A stretch of 64,000 nt of DNA from assembly GCF_946151065.1 (NCBI RefSeq), contig NZ_CAMGZA010000001.1, positions 992,001 to 1,056,000 on the forward strand. The letters are read 5' to 3'. Of the stretch, positions 23,498-32,591 are shown in pieces. The stretch comes from Microbacterium sp. Marseille-Q6965. Lineage in GTDB: Bacteria; Actinomycetota; Actinomycetes; Actinomycetales; Microbacteriaceae. Position numbers and translations under genes: made by a program. Positions within the stretch are counted from its first letter, which is position 1. Each line of letters starts with the position of its first letter. The notes under the pieces were generated by a model. The model made no database searches, was not told where the DNA came from, and worked only from the letters and a program-made list of their open reading frames with translations.

Positions 23498-24159
23498 CGA
23501 ACCTGCGACCGGCCCCGCTGCGGCGGGCCGACGACATCCTCTCGGCCACGCTGAGGGGCCACCTCGACGATCACGCGGCCGCGATGACGTCGCTGCATGC
23601 GCACCTGCCGGCCATCGTGGAGTGGGGCACGGAGCTGGCCTCGCGCCTGCTGCGCGGTCAGCGCCTGCTCGCCGCGGGCAACGGCGGCTCCGCGGCCGAG
23701 GCCCAGCACCTCACCGCGGAGATCGTGGGGCGCTTCGACGGCGAGCGCCGGCCGTTCTCCGCGATCGCTCTGCACGCCGACACCTCGAGCGTCACGGCGA
23801 TCGGTAACGATTACGGGTACGACGAGGTGTTCGCACGGCAGGTGCACGCGCACGCCCGGCCCGGGGACGTGCTCGTGCTGATGTCGACGAGCGGTCGCAG
23901 CCCGAACCTCGTGCGCGCCGCGCACGCGGCGAGGGAGGTGGGCGCCGAGGCGTGGGCCCTCACCGGCGCCGGCCCCAACCCGCTGTGCGAGGCAAGCGAG
24001 ACGCACATCGCGCTCGACGCCGCGGCGCCGGGGGTGCAGGAGGCGCAATTGGTGGCGCTGCACCTGCTGTGCCGCGTGTTCGACCATCACGTGCGCGCGC
24101 ACGACGCGGCGGCCTCGCGGCCCGCGGCCCGCGCGACGACGAAGGGAGCCGACGCATGA
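23494..24159 (+). CDS. gmhA: Phosphoheptose isomerase GmhA-like (SIS domain)
   Basis: 221-residue SIS-fold enzyme predicted to convert sedoheptulose 7-phosphate to D-glycero-D-manno-heptose 7-phosphate, the first step of heptose activation. The signature [12 protein letters not shown] (about residues 63-74) matches GmhA. A second phosphate loop, Ser-Thr-Ser-Gly-Arg-Ser-Pro-Asn, follows, and the C-terminal [12 protein letters not shown] helix carries the GmhA Gln-Glu and His. Overlaps both neighbours by four bases. Confidence 0.92.
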   Translation: MTNLRPAPLRRADDILSATLRGHLDDHAAAMTSLHAHLPAIVEWGTELASRLLRGQRLLAAGNGGSAAEAQHLTAEIVGRFDGERRPFSAIALHADTSSVTAIGNDYGYDEVFARQVHAHARPGDVLVLMSTSGRSPNLVRAAHAAREVGAEAWALTGAGPNPLCEASETHIALDAAAPGVQEAQLVALHLLCRVFDHHVRAHDAAASRPAARATTKGADA

Positions 24160-25538
24160 GGATCGCGGTGGTGGGCGACGTCCTGCTCGATGTGGACCTG
24201 TCCGGCAGCGCGGAGCGGTTGAGCCCGGACGCGCCGGTGCCCGTCGTCGCGGTGCACGAGACGGCGGCGCGGCCCGGTGGCGCGGGCCTCGTCGCGGCGC
24301 TGCTCGCGCGCGACGGCGTCGACGTGTGCCTCGTCACGGCACTGGGCGACGACGCGCGGGCGGGCGAGGTGCGGCAGCTGCTTGCCCGCCCGCGCGGCCG
24401 CGGGGGCCGCATCGACGTCGTCGCCGGCCCGTCGGGGGCGCCGACGCCCGTGAAGACGCGGGTGCGCGCCGCCGGGCATGCGATCGTGCGCCTCGACGAC
24501 GACTGCGACGCGCCGCCGGCGCCCCTGGTCACCGATGCAATGCTCGCCGCGCTCGACGCCGTCGACGCCGTCGTCGTGGCCGACTACGGACGCGGCGTGA
24601 CGGCCGATCCGCGCCTGCGGGCGGCGCTCGAGAGCGCCGCCCGACGGGTGCCGCTCGTTTGGGATCCGCACCCGCGCGGCACCGATCCGGTGCCTTCCGC
24701 GGCGGTCGTCACCCCGAACCTCGCAGAGGCGAGGGCCGCGGCCGGAGAACCGGGCGCGGGAATCGCCGGCGCCGCCGCCGCGGCCGCCCGCCTGGCCGAG
24801 CGCTGGGGCGTGGCCTCGGTGCTCGTCACCCTCGGCGAGCGCGGCGCACTGCTCTCGGCGGCGGGGCCGAGGGCCCCCCATGTCGTGCCGGCGACGCCCG
24901 TGACGGCCGCCGACACCTGCGGCGCGGGAGACCGCCTCAGCGGCGCCCTCGCGAGGGCGCTGGCCGCGGGCAGCGACCCCGCGGAGGCGGCCGCGCAGGC
25001 GGTGACGGCGGCGGGCCGGTTCCTGGCAGCGGGCGGCGTCGCGGGGTTGGACGCGCCGGCGGAGACCGTGCCGCTCGGTGGTGCGTCCGACGCGCTCGCC
25101 GCGGCGGCGGCGGTGCGGGCACGCGGCGGCACGGTGGTCGCCACCGGCGGCTGCTTCGATCTCCTGCACGCCGGGCACGCTCGCACGCTGGCCGCCGCCC
25201 GCGCGCTCGGTGACTGCCTCATCGTCTGTCTCAACAGCGACGATTCCGTGCGCCGGCTGAAGGGGCCCGAGCGCCCGATCATGACCGAGGCGGACCGCCG
25301 CGATCTGCTGCTCGCGCTGGAGTGCGTGGACGCCGTCGTCGTGTTCGAGGAGAGCACGCCCGTCGAGGCACTGCGGCGCATCCGGCCGGACATCTGGGTC
25401 AAGGGCGGCGATTATGCGGCCGACGACCTGCCCGAGACCCGCGTCATCGCGGAGTGGGGCGGCCGAACGGTGACCGTCCCCTACCACCCGGGTCGGTCGA
25501 CGACGCGACTCGCCGGCGCTCTCGCCCGCGTGGGTTGA
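24156..25538 (+). CDS. hldE: Bifunctional heptose 7-phosphate kinase / heptose 1-phosphate nucleotidyltransferase, HldE-like (copy 1)
   Basis: 460 residues in two domains. The PfkB kinase domain (about 1-310) begins Val-Val-Gly-Asp-Val-Leu-Leu-Asp with Arg-Leu-Ser-Pro-Asp-Ala-Pro-Val-Pro-Val-Val and holds the catalytic Cys-Gly-Ala-Gly-Asp. The cytidylyltransferase-type domain (about 325-460) has Gly-Gly-Cys-Phe-Asp-Leu-Leu-His-Ala-Gly-His-Ala, then Arg-Arg-Leu-Lys-Gly-Pro and Lys-Gly-Gly-Asp-Tyr. Together they phosphorylate heptose 7-phosphate at C1 and, after GmhB, add AMP to give ADP-heptose. Last gene of the ATGA-linked operon. The kinase motif reads Asp-Thr-Cys-Gly instead of Asp-Thr-Thr-Gly. 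Confidence 0.93.
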   Translation: MRIAVVGDVLLDVDLSGSAERLSPDAPVPVVAVHETAARPGGAGLVAALLARDGVDVCLVTALGDDARAGEVRQLLARPRGRGGRIDVVAGPSGAPTPVKTRVRAAGHAIVRLDDDCDAPPAPLVTDAMLAALDAVDAVVVADYGRGVTADPRLRAALESAARRVPLVWDPHPRGTDPVPSAAVVTPNLAEARAAAGEPGAGIAGAAAAAARLAERWGVASVLVTLGERGALLSAAGPRAPHVVPATPVTAADTCGAGDRLSGALARALAAGSDPAEAAAQAVTAAGRFLAAGGVAGLDAPAETVPLGGASDALAAAAAVRARGGTVVATGGCFDLLHAGHARTLAAARALGDCLIVCLNSDDSVRRLKGPERPIMTEADRRDLLLALECVDAVVVFEESTPVEALRRIRPDIWVKGGDYAADDLPETRVIAEWGGRTVTVPYHPGRSTTRLAGALARVG

Positions 25539-25586
25539 TCGCACCCTCTCATCCCCTCATCGACCTCCCGACAGCGAAGGAGAATC

Positions 25587-26285
25587 ATGACCGCTGACCG
25601 CAGCCTTGGAAACGTCATCGTCACCGGAGGGGCGTCGGGACTCGGCGCCGCCGTCGCGCGCGCCGTGCGCGACGCCGGCGGACGGCCGCTCGTCCTCGAC
25701 CTCGACGTGTCGGGTGCCGAGGTGCCCGATGCCTTCGCGGCCGACGTCTCCGACACGCGCGCCACGGAGGCGCTCGTCACCGAGCTCGCCGAGCGATTCG
25801 GGGGCCTGAACGCCGTCGTCACCGCCGCCGGCGTGGATCGGCCGGCCCCGCTCGACGGGCTGCCCGGCGACGCGTGGGAGCGCATCGTGGCCGTCAACCT
25901 GCTCGGCACGGCGGCCGTCGTGCGCGCCGCGCTGCCCGCCCTCAAGGCCTCGCATGGCCGCGTGGTGACGATCGCGTCGTCGCTCGCGCTGCGCGCCTTC
26001 GGCGACGCCACGGCCTACACGGCGTCGAAGTTCGGCGTGCTCGGGTTCTCGCGTTCCCTCGCGGCCGAGACGAAGGGGCAGCTGGGCGTGACGACGGTGT
26101 TTCCCGCCGGCATGCGCACGCGGTTCTTCGACGGCCGCGACGAGCAGTACAAGCCGGGCCCCGACGCCGCGCTGATCGATCCCGCTCACGTGGCAGATGC
26201 GATCGTGTTCGCGCTGCGTCAGCCCGCGGGCGTCGAGATCCGCGAGCTCGTCATGTGCCCCGAAGAGGAGCCGTCGTGGCCGTGA
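25587..26285 (+). CDS. Short-chain dehydrogenase/reductase (SDR)
   Basis: 232-residue Rossmann oxidoreductase. The coenzyme loop is Thr-Gly-Gly-Ala-Ser-Gly-Leu-Gly (about residues 13-20). Asp-Leu-Asp at the end of strand 2 suggests NAD(H) rather than NADP(H). The catalytic residues are Ser in Ile-Ala-Ser-Ser-Leu and Tyr-Thr-Ala-Ser-Lys. It follows hldE by 48 bases, so it may be part of the operon, possibly acting on a sugar or sugar nucleotide. It is not an HldD-type epimerase: it is shorter and lacks the extended-SDR sugar-binding half. Its last 35 bases overlap the convergent GT9 gene. Confidence 0.87.
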   Translation: MTADRSLGNVIVTGGASGLGAAVARAVRDAGGRPLVLDLDVSGAEVPDAFAADVSDTRATEALVTELAERFGGLNAVVTAAGVDRPAPLDGLPGDAWERIVAVNLLGTAAVVRAALPALKASHGRVVTIASSLALRAFGDATAYTASKFGVLGFSRSLAAETKGQLGVTTVFPAGMRTRFFDGRDEQYKPGPDAALIDPAHVADAIVFALRQPAGVEIRELVMCPEEEPSWP

Positions 26286-27399
26286 CGGGCGCCGCGGGCG
26301 CTCCCTCGAGGAGCGCCCGCACATCGTCGTAGACGGCGTCGACGGACACATCGGCGACGAACGACTCGTCGTGCTCGCAGCGGGGCGCGGTCCAGCCGAC
26401 CTGGGTCGCGTCCCGCCCGCACACCGGGCAGTGCGTCGTCCACGACAGCTGCACGCGATGCGAGGCACGCGTGAGCGGGCCCGCGTTGATGAGGTTCCCG
26501 ACCCAGTAGATGCTCGCGGTCGGTGTGCCCACCGCCTGCGCCAGGTGACGGGGGCCGCTGTCGTTGCCCACGCAGATGTCGGCGACCGCGAGCACGCCCG
26601 CCAGGTCGCCCAGCGTGAGGCGGCCGGCAAGCGACACCACCGCGTCCCCCGCCGCGCGCGACGCGTGCCGCGCGATCGCGTCGGCGAGGGCGGCGTCGTC
26701 GCCCTCGCCGACGAGGACGACGCGCATGCCGTCGGCGGCGCATCGCAGCGCGAGGTCCGTGAAGCGTTCGGCCGGCCACCGCCGGCGCGGATCCGTCGCA
26801 CCGGGATGGATGACGACGAGCGGTTCCGGCCCGGCACCCGTGAGCGCCCGGCCCCGCCGCCGCTCCCCCGGCGTCACCGCGACGGTGGGCTCCGGGCCGA
26901 CCGAGGGAGCGCCGGCGAGCGCGGCCGTCTCGACCCAGCGGACCACCTCGTGCTGGTAGTAGACGTACGGCAGGGTGCGCTCGAGGGGCGCCGCGTCGGC
27001 GGTCGCCGTGCCCACGGTGTGGCGGGCCCCGAGCGCGAGCAGGAAGGGGTTTGAGTAGCGACCGCCGCCGTGCATCTGGCACGCCAGGTCGAACGCCTCG
27101 GCGCGCATCCGGCGCATGAACGCCCCGGTGCCGCGCGGATCGTCCTCGTGCTCGCCCCCGTACACGCCGCGGGCGCGCGGCAGCAGCTCCACGCGGGAGA
27201 CCGGCCCCGGGCGGTCGCGCAGCAGCTCCGCATGCAGGGGCGTGCCGAGCAGCACGATCTCGGCCTCCGGATACGCGTCGGCCAGCGCGTCCAGCGCGGG
27301 CATGGTGAACAGCAGGTCGCCCAGTCCGCCACCGCGCAGCACGGCGATCTTCAGCACCTCGTCGAATCGGCCCGCGTTCGGCGGCGCTCCCTCCCGCAT
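26251..27399 (-). CDS. Glycosyltransferase family 9 (heptosyltransferase-like)
   Basis: 382 residues. The N-terminal motif Leu-Arg-Gly-Gly-Gly-Leu-Gly-Asp-Leu-Leu-Phe and the donor motif Val-Gly-Asn-Asp-Ser-Gly-Pro-Arg-His-Leu-Ala-Gln-Ala-Val-Gly-Thr-Pro are GT9-like. Near the end, a Cys-Pro-Val-Cys-Gly motif with a further Cys about 17 residues on looks like a small metal or structural site. The start may be the ATG at 27399 or the GTG at 27414; I use the ATG. The gene converges on the SDR and overlaps it by 35 bases. It is divergent from the second hldE, 145 bases away, so this end of the region is a separate transcription unit. Confidence 0.87.
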   Translation of the reverse strand: MREGAPPNAGRFDEVLKIAVLRGGGLGDLLFTMPALDALADAYPEAEIVLLGTPLHAELLRDRPGPVSRVELLPRARGVYGGEHEDDPRGTGAFMRRMRAEAFDLACQMHGGGRYSNPFLLALGARHTVGTATADAAPLERTLPYVYYQHEVVRWVETAALAGAPSVGPEPTVAVTPGERRRGRALTGAGPEPLVVIHPGATDPRRRWPAERFTDLALRCAADGMRVVLVGEGDDAALADAIARHASRAAGDAVVSLAGRLTLGDLAGVLAVADICVGNDSGPRHLAQAVGTPTASIYWVGNLINAGPLTRASHRVQLSWTTHCPVCGRDATQVGWTAPRCEHDESFVADVSVDAVYDDVRALLEGAPAAPVTATTAPLRGT

Positions 27400-27544
27400 C
27401 CGCGTCGTCCTCACGTCGCGCCCCCTGTCGCGGTCCGTCTCTCGTGTCCCCGGACCTGTTCCCCGCCGCGCGGGCTCGCAAACGTTCCGAGGCGAGATCG
27501 CGCGCAGAGGTGTGACGCGCGGTCGGATCGGGTACGGGCACGGC

Positions 27545-29011
27545 ATGACGGACGTGAGCGGGATCGCCCGGCGCGTCGGCGACGCGGCGCCGCGCGTGCT
27601 CGTGGTGGGCGATGTCATCCTCGACCGATGGCTGCGCGGCGGTGTGCGGCGGCTGAGCCGGGAGGCCCCGGTGCCGGTGGTGCAGGAGGCCGAGCAGGTG
27701 GACTGTCCCGGCGGGGCGGGGAACACGGCGGCCAACCTGGCGGCTCTCGGCGCGCGCGTGCGCCTCGTCGCCGCGATCGGCGAGGACGCGGAGGGCGCAG
27801 CGCTGCGCGATCGCCTGGCGGCGGCCGGCGTGGAGACGGGGGATCTGCTCGTCGATGGCGCGCGTCCGACCGCGTCCAAGACGCGCGTGGTCGGCGATGA
27901 CCAGATCCTCGTGCGGGTGGACCGCGCCCGGCCTGGCCCTGCCGGCGGCGACCGGCTCCTCGCGGCGATCGCACCGGAACCCGGCGAGACGCTCGTCATC
28001 TGCGACTACGACGGCGGTCTGCTCGACGAGGAGTTCGCGAGGCAGCTCGCGGCGCGCCGTCCCGACACCCGCATCGTCGTCGATGCACACGATGTGGCGC
28101 GGTGGGCGCCGCTGCGACCCGACCTCGTCACGCCCAACGCGGGCGAGGCGGCGACCCTGCTGGGGCGGGCGCTGCCCGAGGGCCCGGCTCGCGCCGATGC
28201 GGTCGCGGGGGCGGCGACGGAACTGCTCGAGGCGGCGGGCGCCGACCGGGCCGTCGTGACGCTGGACCGCGACGGGACGGTCCTGCTCGAGCGGCGACCC
28301 GATGGCACCGGCGAGGCCACGCATCGCACGCGCGCTCGTCCCGCGCCCGAGCACCAGGCCACCGGCGCGGGCGACACATTCGTGGCCGCCGCGACGGTGG
28401 CTCTGGCGGTGGGTGCGGCCCCCGCGGAGGCCGTGGACTTCGCGCAGCGGGCCGCCGACGTCGTCGTGTCGCGCCCGGGCACGGCCGTGTGCGCGCTCGG
28501 CGACCTGCAGCCGGCGGCCTCGACCGCCGTGCCGGGAACCCTGAACCACGATGCGTTGCGGGCCGCCCTGCGCCGCGAGCGTGAGCGCGGCCACACGATC
28601 GTCTTCACCAACGGCTGCTTCGACCTGCTGCACCTCGGCCACACCGCGCACCTGCGGCAGGCGAAGCAGCTCGGCGACGTGCTCGTCGTCGCGCTCAACG
28701 ACGACGCCTCGGTGCGACGGCTGAAGGGCCCCGGCCGCCCGGTCAACCCGGTGGAGGACCGGGCGCGGGTGCTGGAGGCCCTCGAGAGCGTGGACTACGT
28801 CACGGTCTTCCGCGAGGACTCCCCCTCCGCCCTGCTCGCGGATCTGCGCCCCGATATCTACGCCAAGGGCGGCGACTACGTGCCCGAGATGCTCGAGGAG
28901 ACCGCCGTCGTGCGCGCCTACGGAGGTGCGGTTCGGATCCTCGACTTCATCCCCGCCCATTCCACGAGCGAGATCGTCACCCGCATCACCCAGCGCGCGC
29001 CGCTGCGGTGA
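27545..29011 (+). CDS. hldE: Second HldE-like bifunctional heptose kinase / nucleotidyltransferase (copy 2)
   Basis: 488 residues with the same two domains as the gene at 24156. The kinase starts with Val-Val-Gly-Asp-Val-Ile-Leu-Asp and Arg-Leu-Ser-Arg-Glu-Ala-Pro-Val-Pro-Val-Val and has the catalytic Ala-Thr-Gly-Ala-Gly-Asp-Thr-Phe. The transferase domain has Asn-Gly-Cys-Phe-Asp-Leu-Leu-His-Leu-Gly-His. It is closer to classical HldE than copy 1 (Asn at the start of the transferase motif, Thr-Gly in the kinase). Both domains appear intact in both copies. It has its own promoter region (TACGGG before the ATG) and stands alone on the plus strand. Confidence 0.92.
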   Translation: MTDVSGIARRVGDAAPRVLVVGDVILDRWLRGGVRRLSREAPVPVVQEAEQVDCPGGAGNTAANLAALGARVRLVAAIGEDAEGAALRDRLAAAGVETGDLLVDGARPTASKTRVVGDDQILVRVDRARPGPAGGDRLLAAIAPEPGETLVICDYDGGLLDEEFARQLAARRPDTRIVVDAHDVARWAPLRPDLVTPNAGEAATLLGRALPEGPARADAVAGAATELLEAAGADRAVVTLDRDGTVLLERRPDGTGEATHRTRARPAPEHQATGAGDTFVAAATVALAVGAAPAEAVDFAQRAADVVVSRPGTAVCALGDLQPAASTAVPGTLNHDALRAALRRERERGHTIVFTNGCFDLLHLGHTAHLRQAKQLGDVLVVALNDDASVRRLKGPGRPVNPVEDRARVLEALESVDYVTVFREDSPSALLADLRPDIYAKGGDYVPEMLEETAVVRAYGGAVRILDFIPAHSTSEIVTRITQRAPLR

Positions 29012-29080
29012 GCCGTTACCGCCCGCCGGTGGTCGCGGCCCCGTGCGCGCGCCACCGTCTTGCGTCGGCGGGCCCGGGGC

Positions 29081-30343
29081 TCAGAGGCCGAGCCGCGCCA
29101 CGAACGCGTTGCGGAAGACGCCCCGCGGGTCCATCCGCTCCCTGAGGGCCCGGAAATCCGCCCAGCGCGGGTAGAGCGCGGCGATGCGCTCCGGTGCCAT
29201 GCCGAAGATCTTGCCCCAGTGGGGGCGCGCGCCGAACGGGGCGAGCACCCGCTCGACCGTCGCGACGGCCTCGCGGGCCGCGGCGACGTCGCGCTTCCAC
29301 GTGAAGTGCAGCGCCACCGAGTCCCGTCCGCCCGACGGGCTCAACCACAGATCGTCCGCGGCCACCGTGCGCACCTCGCTCACGTGCAGGGCCGGGGCCA
29401 GATCGCGCGCGATCGCTCGGAGCGCCTCGATCGCGGCCGCCCCGTCGGCGCGCGCCACGAGGAACTCGCTCTGCAGCTCGTCGCCCGCGGAGGGTGTGAA
29501 CTCCAGCCGGAAGTGCGGCAACCGCTCGAACCAGGGGCCGGGCTCGCCGCCCTGCACGCTGCACGCGGCCGCATCGACCCCTGGCACGGGGTGGCGCGGG
29601 CCGGCGGCCGGCACCGCGCCGACCGCCGCGATGAGGTCCGGATCCACGGGCGCGAGGCCGGTCGCGGGCACACGCCGCTTCACCCACAGCTGCCGCGCGA
29701 CATCGGCATCGGACCACGTCGTGAACAGGCTCACGCTGTCGCCGAGCGCAGTGACCTCGTCGAATCGCGCCAGGACGTCATCCCAGCGCGGCCCCTCGAA
29801 CACCTCCTGCGCGACGCGGTACGACGGTTCGGCATCCAGCTCGAGGCTCGTGACGACCCCGAGCGCGCCGAGCGAGACCACCGCGCCCGCGAAATCGGCG
29901 TCCCCTCGCCGCACCGACACGATCTCGCCGTCGGCGGTCATGAGCGTCAGCGCCCGCACGGATGCCGAAAGGCTCCGCAGGGCGTCACCGGAGCCGTGCG
30001 TGCCGGTGGCCACCGATCCCGCGACCGAGATGTGCGGCAGCGACGCCAGGTTCGCCAGCGCGAGGCCCCTCGCATGGATCGCCGGCGCGAGGTCGCCGTA
30101 GCGCAGGGCCGCCGACACCCGCACGGCGTCGGGAAGCGTCTCGATCTCGCGCGGCATGTGCGCGAGCGAGATCTGCACCCCGTCGGTGTCGGCGATGTCG
30201 TTGAACGAGTGACGCGTGCCGAGGACGCGCGCGCGTGGGCTGCCGGCGAGCGCGTCCCTCAGCTCGTCCAGCGACACCGGGCGCAGCACGCGCTGCGCCC
30301 GGTACGCGATGTTCCCCGCCCAGTTGGCCTCGGCCGCGGACAT
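29081..30343 (-). CDS. Alditol oxidase (FAD-linked, AldO-like)
   Basis: 420-residue vanillyl-alcohol-oxidase-type flavoprotein. It resembles Streptomyces AldO closely through Asn-Trp-Ala-Gly-Asn-Ile (residues 7-12), the covalent-FAD motif Arg-His-Ser-Phe-Asn (His45), and Leu-Pro-His-Ile-Ser-Val-Ala-Gly-Ser-Val-Ala-Thr-Gly-Thr-His-Gly-Ser-Gly. Such enzymes oxidise xylitol, sorbitol or similar alditols at C1 to aldoses, with O2 giving H2O2. No signal peptide. Only one base separates the araA stop from its ATG, so it belongs to the arabinose operon; arabinitol or xylitol are plausible substrates (inference). Confidence 0.88.
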   Translation of the reverse strand: MSAAEANWAGNIAYRAQRVLRPVSLDELRDALAGSPRARVLGTRHSFNDIADTDGVQISLAHMPREIETLPDAVRVSAALRYGDLAPAIHARGLALANLASLPHISVAGSVATGTHGSGDALRSLSASVRALTLMTADGEIVSVRRGDADFAGAVVSLGALGVVTSLELDAEPSYRVAQEVFEGPRWDDVLARFDEVTALGDSVSLFTTWSDADVARQLWVKRRVPATGLAPVDPDLIAAVGAVPAAGPRHPVPGVDAAACSVQGGEPGPWFERLPHFRLEFTPSAGDELQSEFLVARADGAAAIEALRAIARDLAPALHVSEVRTVAADDLWLSPSGGRDSVALHFTWKRDVAAAREAVATVERVLAPFGARPHWGKIFGMAPERIAALYPRWADFRALRERMDPRGVFRNAFVARLGL

Positions 30344-30344
30344 G

Positions 30345-31850
30345 TCACATGCCGTCGGCGAGGTGGTGGTAGACCTGGTTCCACTTCAGCTCGTTGTGGA
30401 ACCCCGCGGTGGTGGTGTTCTCGTCGATGACGAGCAGTTCGATGCCGGCCATCTGCGCGAAGTCGCGGAAGGCCTCGATCCCGACCGCCGTGGTCATGAC
30501 CGTGTGGTGGGCGGCGCCGGCCGCCATCCAGCACGCGGCGCTCGTGGGCAGATCGGGCTGCGGGCGCCACACCGCGCGCCCGACCGGCAGGCGGGGCAGG
30601 TCGGGAGCCGCGACGTTCTCGACGACGTTCGCCGTGAGGCGGAAGCGCGTGCGCATGTCGCTGAGCGCTACGACGACGGCGGGGCCGGGGTCGGCCGTGA
30701 ACACGAGGCGCACGGGGTCCTCCTTGCCACCGATGCCGAGCGGGTGGATCTCCGCCCGCGCGCGCTCCGTCGTGAGCGACGGCGACACCTCGAGCATGTG
30801 TGCTCCGAGGATGAGCTCCTGGCCCGGAGTGAGGTCGTAGGTGTAGTCCTCCATGAGGCTGGCCCCGCCGGGCAGCCCGGCACCCATCACGGCCGCGACG
30901 CGCACGAGCACGGCGGTCTTCCAGTCGCCTTCCGCGCCGAAGCCGTAGCCCTCGGCCATGAGGCGCTGCACGGCGATGCCGGGCAGCTGCTTCAGCGCGC
31001 CCAGGTCCTCGAAGCTGTCGGTGAAGGCGTGGAAGCCGCCCTCGGTGAGGAACGCCCTCAGTCCCGCCTCGATGGCCGCCGCGTCACGCAGCGACTGGTG
31101 CCGTGCTCCGCCCTGCCTCAGCTCGTCCGCGACGTCGTACAGCCGCTCGTACTCGGCGACGAGCGCGTCGACATCATCGTCGGAGACCGCCTCCACGCGC
31201 GCGACCAGCTCGTTCACGCCCCACGTGTTCACCTGCACACCGAGGCGGATCTCGGCCTCGGTCTTGTCACCCTCCGTGACGGCGACGAAGCGCATGTTGT
31301 CGCCGAACCGCGCGACCTTCATGCCGCGCGCGGCGTCGAGCCCTGCGGCGGCGCGGATCCAGGTGGCCACCTCGGCCGCGACCCGCGCATCGCTCGCGTG
31401 ACCCACGACCGTCTTGCGGGGCACGCCGAGGCGGCTCTGGATGTACCCGAACTCGCGGTCGCCGTGCGCGGCCTGGTTCAGGTTCATGAAGTCGAAGTCG
31501 ATGGTGTCCCACGGCAGCGCGACGTTCGCCTGCGTGTGCAGATGCAGCAGCGGCTTACGCAGCTCCTCGAGGCCCGCGATCCACATCTTGGCCGGGCTGA
31601 ACGTGTGCATCCACGTGACGACGCCGAGGACCGTGTCGTCGGCGTTCGCCTCCAGCATGGCCCGCCGGATGGCGTTCGAGTCGGTGAGCACGGGCTTCCA
31701 GACGATACGCGCCGGGATCACCTCGTGCCCGTCGAGCGTCGCCGCAACCTCGCGCGACTGCTCGGCCACCTGCCGCAGCGTCTCCTCCCCGTAGAGGCCC
31801 TGGCTTCCGGTGAGGAACCAGACCTCGCGGTCGGCGTAGGGCTTGGTCAT
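30345..31850 (-). CDS. araA: L-arabinose isomerase
   Basis: 501 residues, the normal length of AraA, which converts L-arabinose to L-ribulose with a Mn-dependent active site. The start [13 protein letters not shown] (residues 8-20) is diagnostic. The metal-ligand regions are [12 protein letters not shown] and [11 protein letters not shown], with His in Ile-Leu-Gly-Ala-His-Met. GGAGAATCGC before the ATG gives a ribosome site. It lies 26 bases after araD and is coupled to the alditol oxidase. Confidence 0.97.
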   Translation of the reverse strand: MTKPYADREVWFLTGSQGLYGEETLRQVAEQSREVAATLDGHEVIPARIVWKPVLTDSNAIRRAMLEANADDTVLGVVTWMHTFSPAKMWIAGLEELRKPLLHLHTQANVALPWDTIDFDFMNLNQAAHGDREFGYIQSRLGVPRKTVVGHASDARVAAEVATWIRAAAGLDAARGMKVARFGDNMRFVAVTEGDKTEAEIRLGVQVNTWGVNELVARVEAVSDDDVDALVAEYERLYDVADELRQGGARHQSLRDAAAIEAGLRAFLTEGGFHAFTDSFEDLGALKQLPGIAVQRLMAEGYGFGAEGDWKTAVLVRVAAVMGAGLPGGASLMEDYTYDLTPGQELILGAHMLEVSPSLTTERARAEIHPLGIGGKEDPVRLVFTADPGPAVVVALSDMRTRFRLTANVVENVAAPDLPRLPVGRAVWRPQPDLPTSAACWMAAGAAHHTVMTTAVGIEAFRDFAQMAGIELLVIDENTTTAGFHNELKWNQVYHHLADGM

Positions 31851-31876
31851 GCGATTCTCCTTCGTGTGCCCGCGCC

Positions 31877-32578
31877 TCAGCGCTGGCCGTAGACGTTCTG
31901 GTAGCGGTCGAAGAGCGAGTCGACGATCTGCGGGGGGATCGCGACGGGCTCGCCGAGCTGCCGCGAGATGTGCACGGTGCGGGCGACCTCCTCGAGGAGG
32001 ACGGCCGCCTTGACCGCGTCCTTCGCGTCCCCGCCGATCGTGAAGGGGCCGTGGTTGCGCATGAGCACGGCCCGCGAGCGGTGGCCCGAGAGCGTCTCGA
32101 CGATGCCGCGGCCGATGGAGTCGTCGCCGATGATCGCCAGCGGGCCCACGGGGATCGGCCCACCGAACTCGTCGCCCATCATGGTGAGCACGCACGGGAT
32201 CTCCTCGCCGCGCGCGGCCCACGCCGTCGCATACGTCGAGTGCGTGTGCACCACGCCGCCCACCTCCGGCATGTGCGCGTAGACGTACGCGTGCGCGGCC
32301 GTGTCGGACGACGGGTTGCGCGTGCCCTCGACGAGCTCACCGGCGAGGTCGGTGACGACCATCGCGTCGGCATCGAGCTCGTCGTACGACACACCGGACG
32401 GCTTGATCACGAGCAGGTCGGGGGCACCGTCCACGCCCTTCACCCGCTCGGAGACGTTGCCGGCCGTCCACACGACCAGCTCCCAGCGGATCAGCTCGGC
32501 GTGCAGCCGGGCGACCTTCTCCTTGGCGGCGTCGACGGCGGCACGCATGCCTGCGGGCACCTCGTTCACGGCGGGCAT
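31877..32578 (-). CDS. araD: L-ribulose-5-phosphate 4-epimerase
   Basis: 233-residue class II aldolase-like epimerase converting L-ribulose 5-phosphate to D-xylulose 5-phosphate. The zinc histidines are visible in Val-Val-His-Thr-His-Ser (about residue 107) and in the later Val-His-Ile-Ser-Arg. Asn-His-Gly-Pro-Phe and Lys-Pro-Ser-Gly-Val are the phosphate and substrate loops. AGGGAGAACGAG precedes the ATG at 32578, so upstream in-frame codons were not used. It lies between the FGGY kinase and araA. Confidence 0.96.
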   Translation of the reverse strand: MPAVNEVPAGMRAAVDAAKEKVARLHAELIRWELVVWTAGNVSERVKGVDGAPDLLVIKPSGVSYDELDADAMVVTDLAGELVEGTRNPSSDTAAHAYVYAHMPEVGGVVHTHSTYATAWAARGEEIPCVLTMMGDEFGGPIPVGPLAIIGDDSIGRGIVETLSGHRSRAVLMRNHGPFTIGGDAKDAVKAAVLLEEVARTVHISRQLGEPVAIPPQIVDSLFDRYQNVYGQR

Positions 32579-32591
32579 CTCGTTCTCCCTT

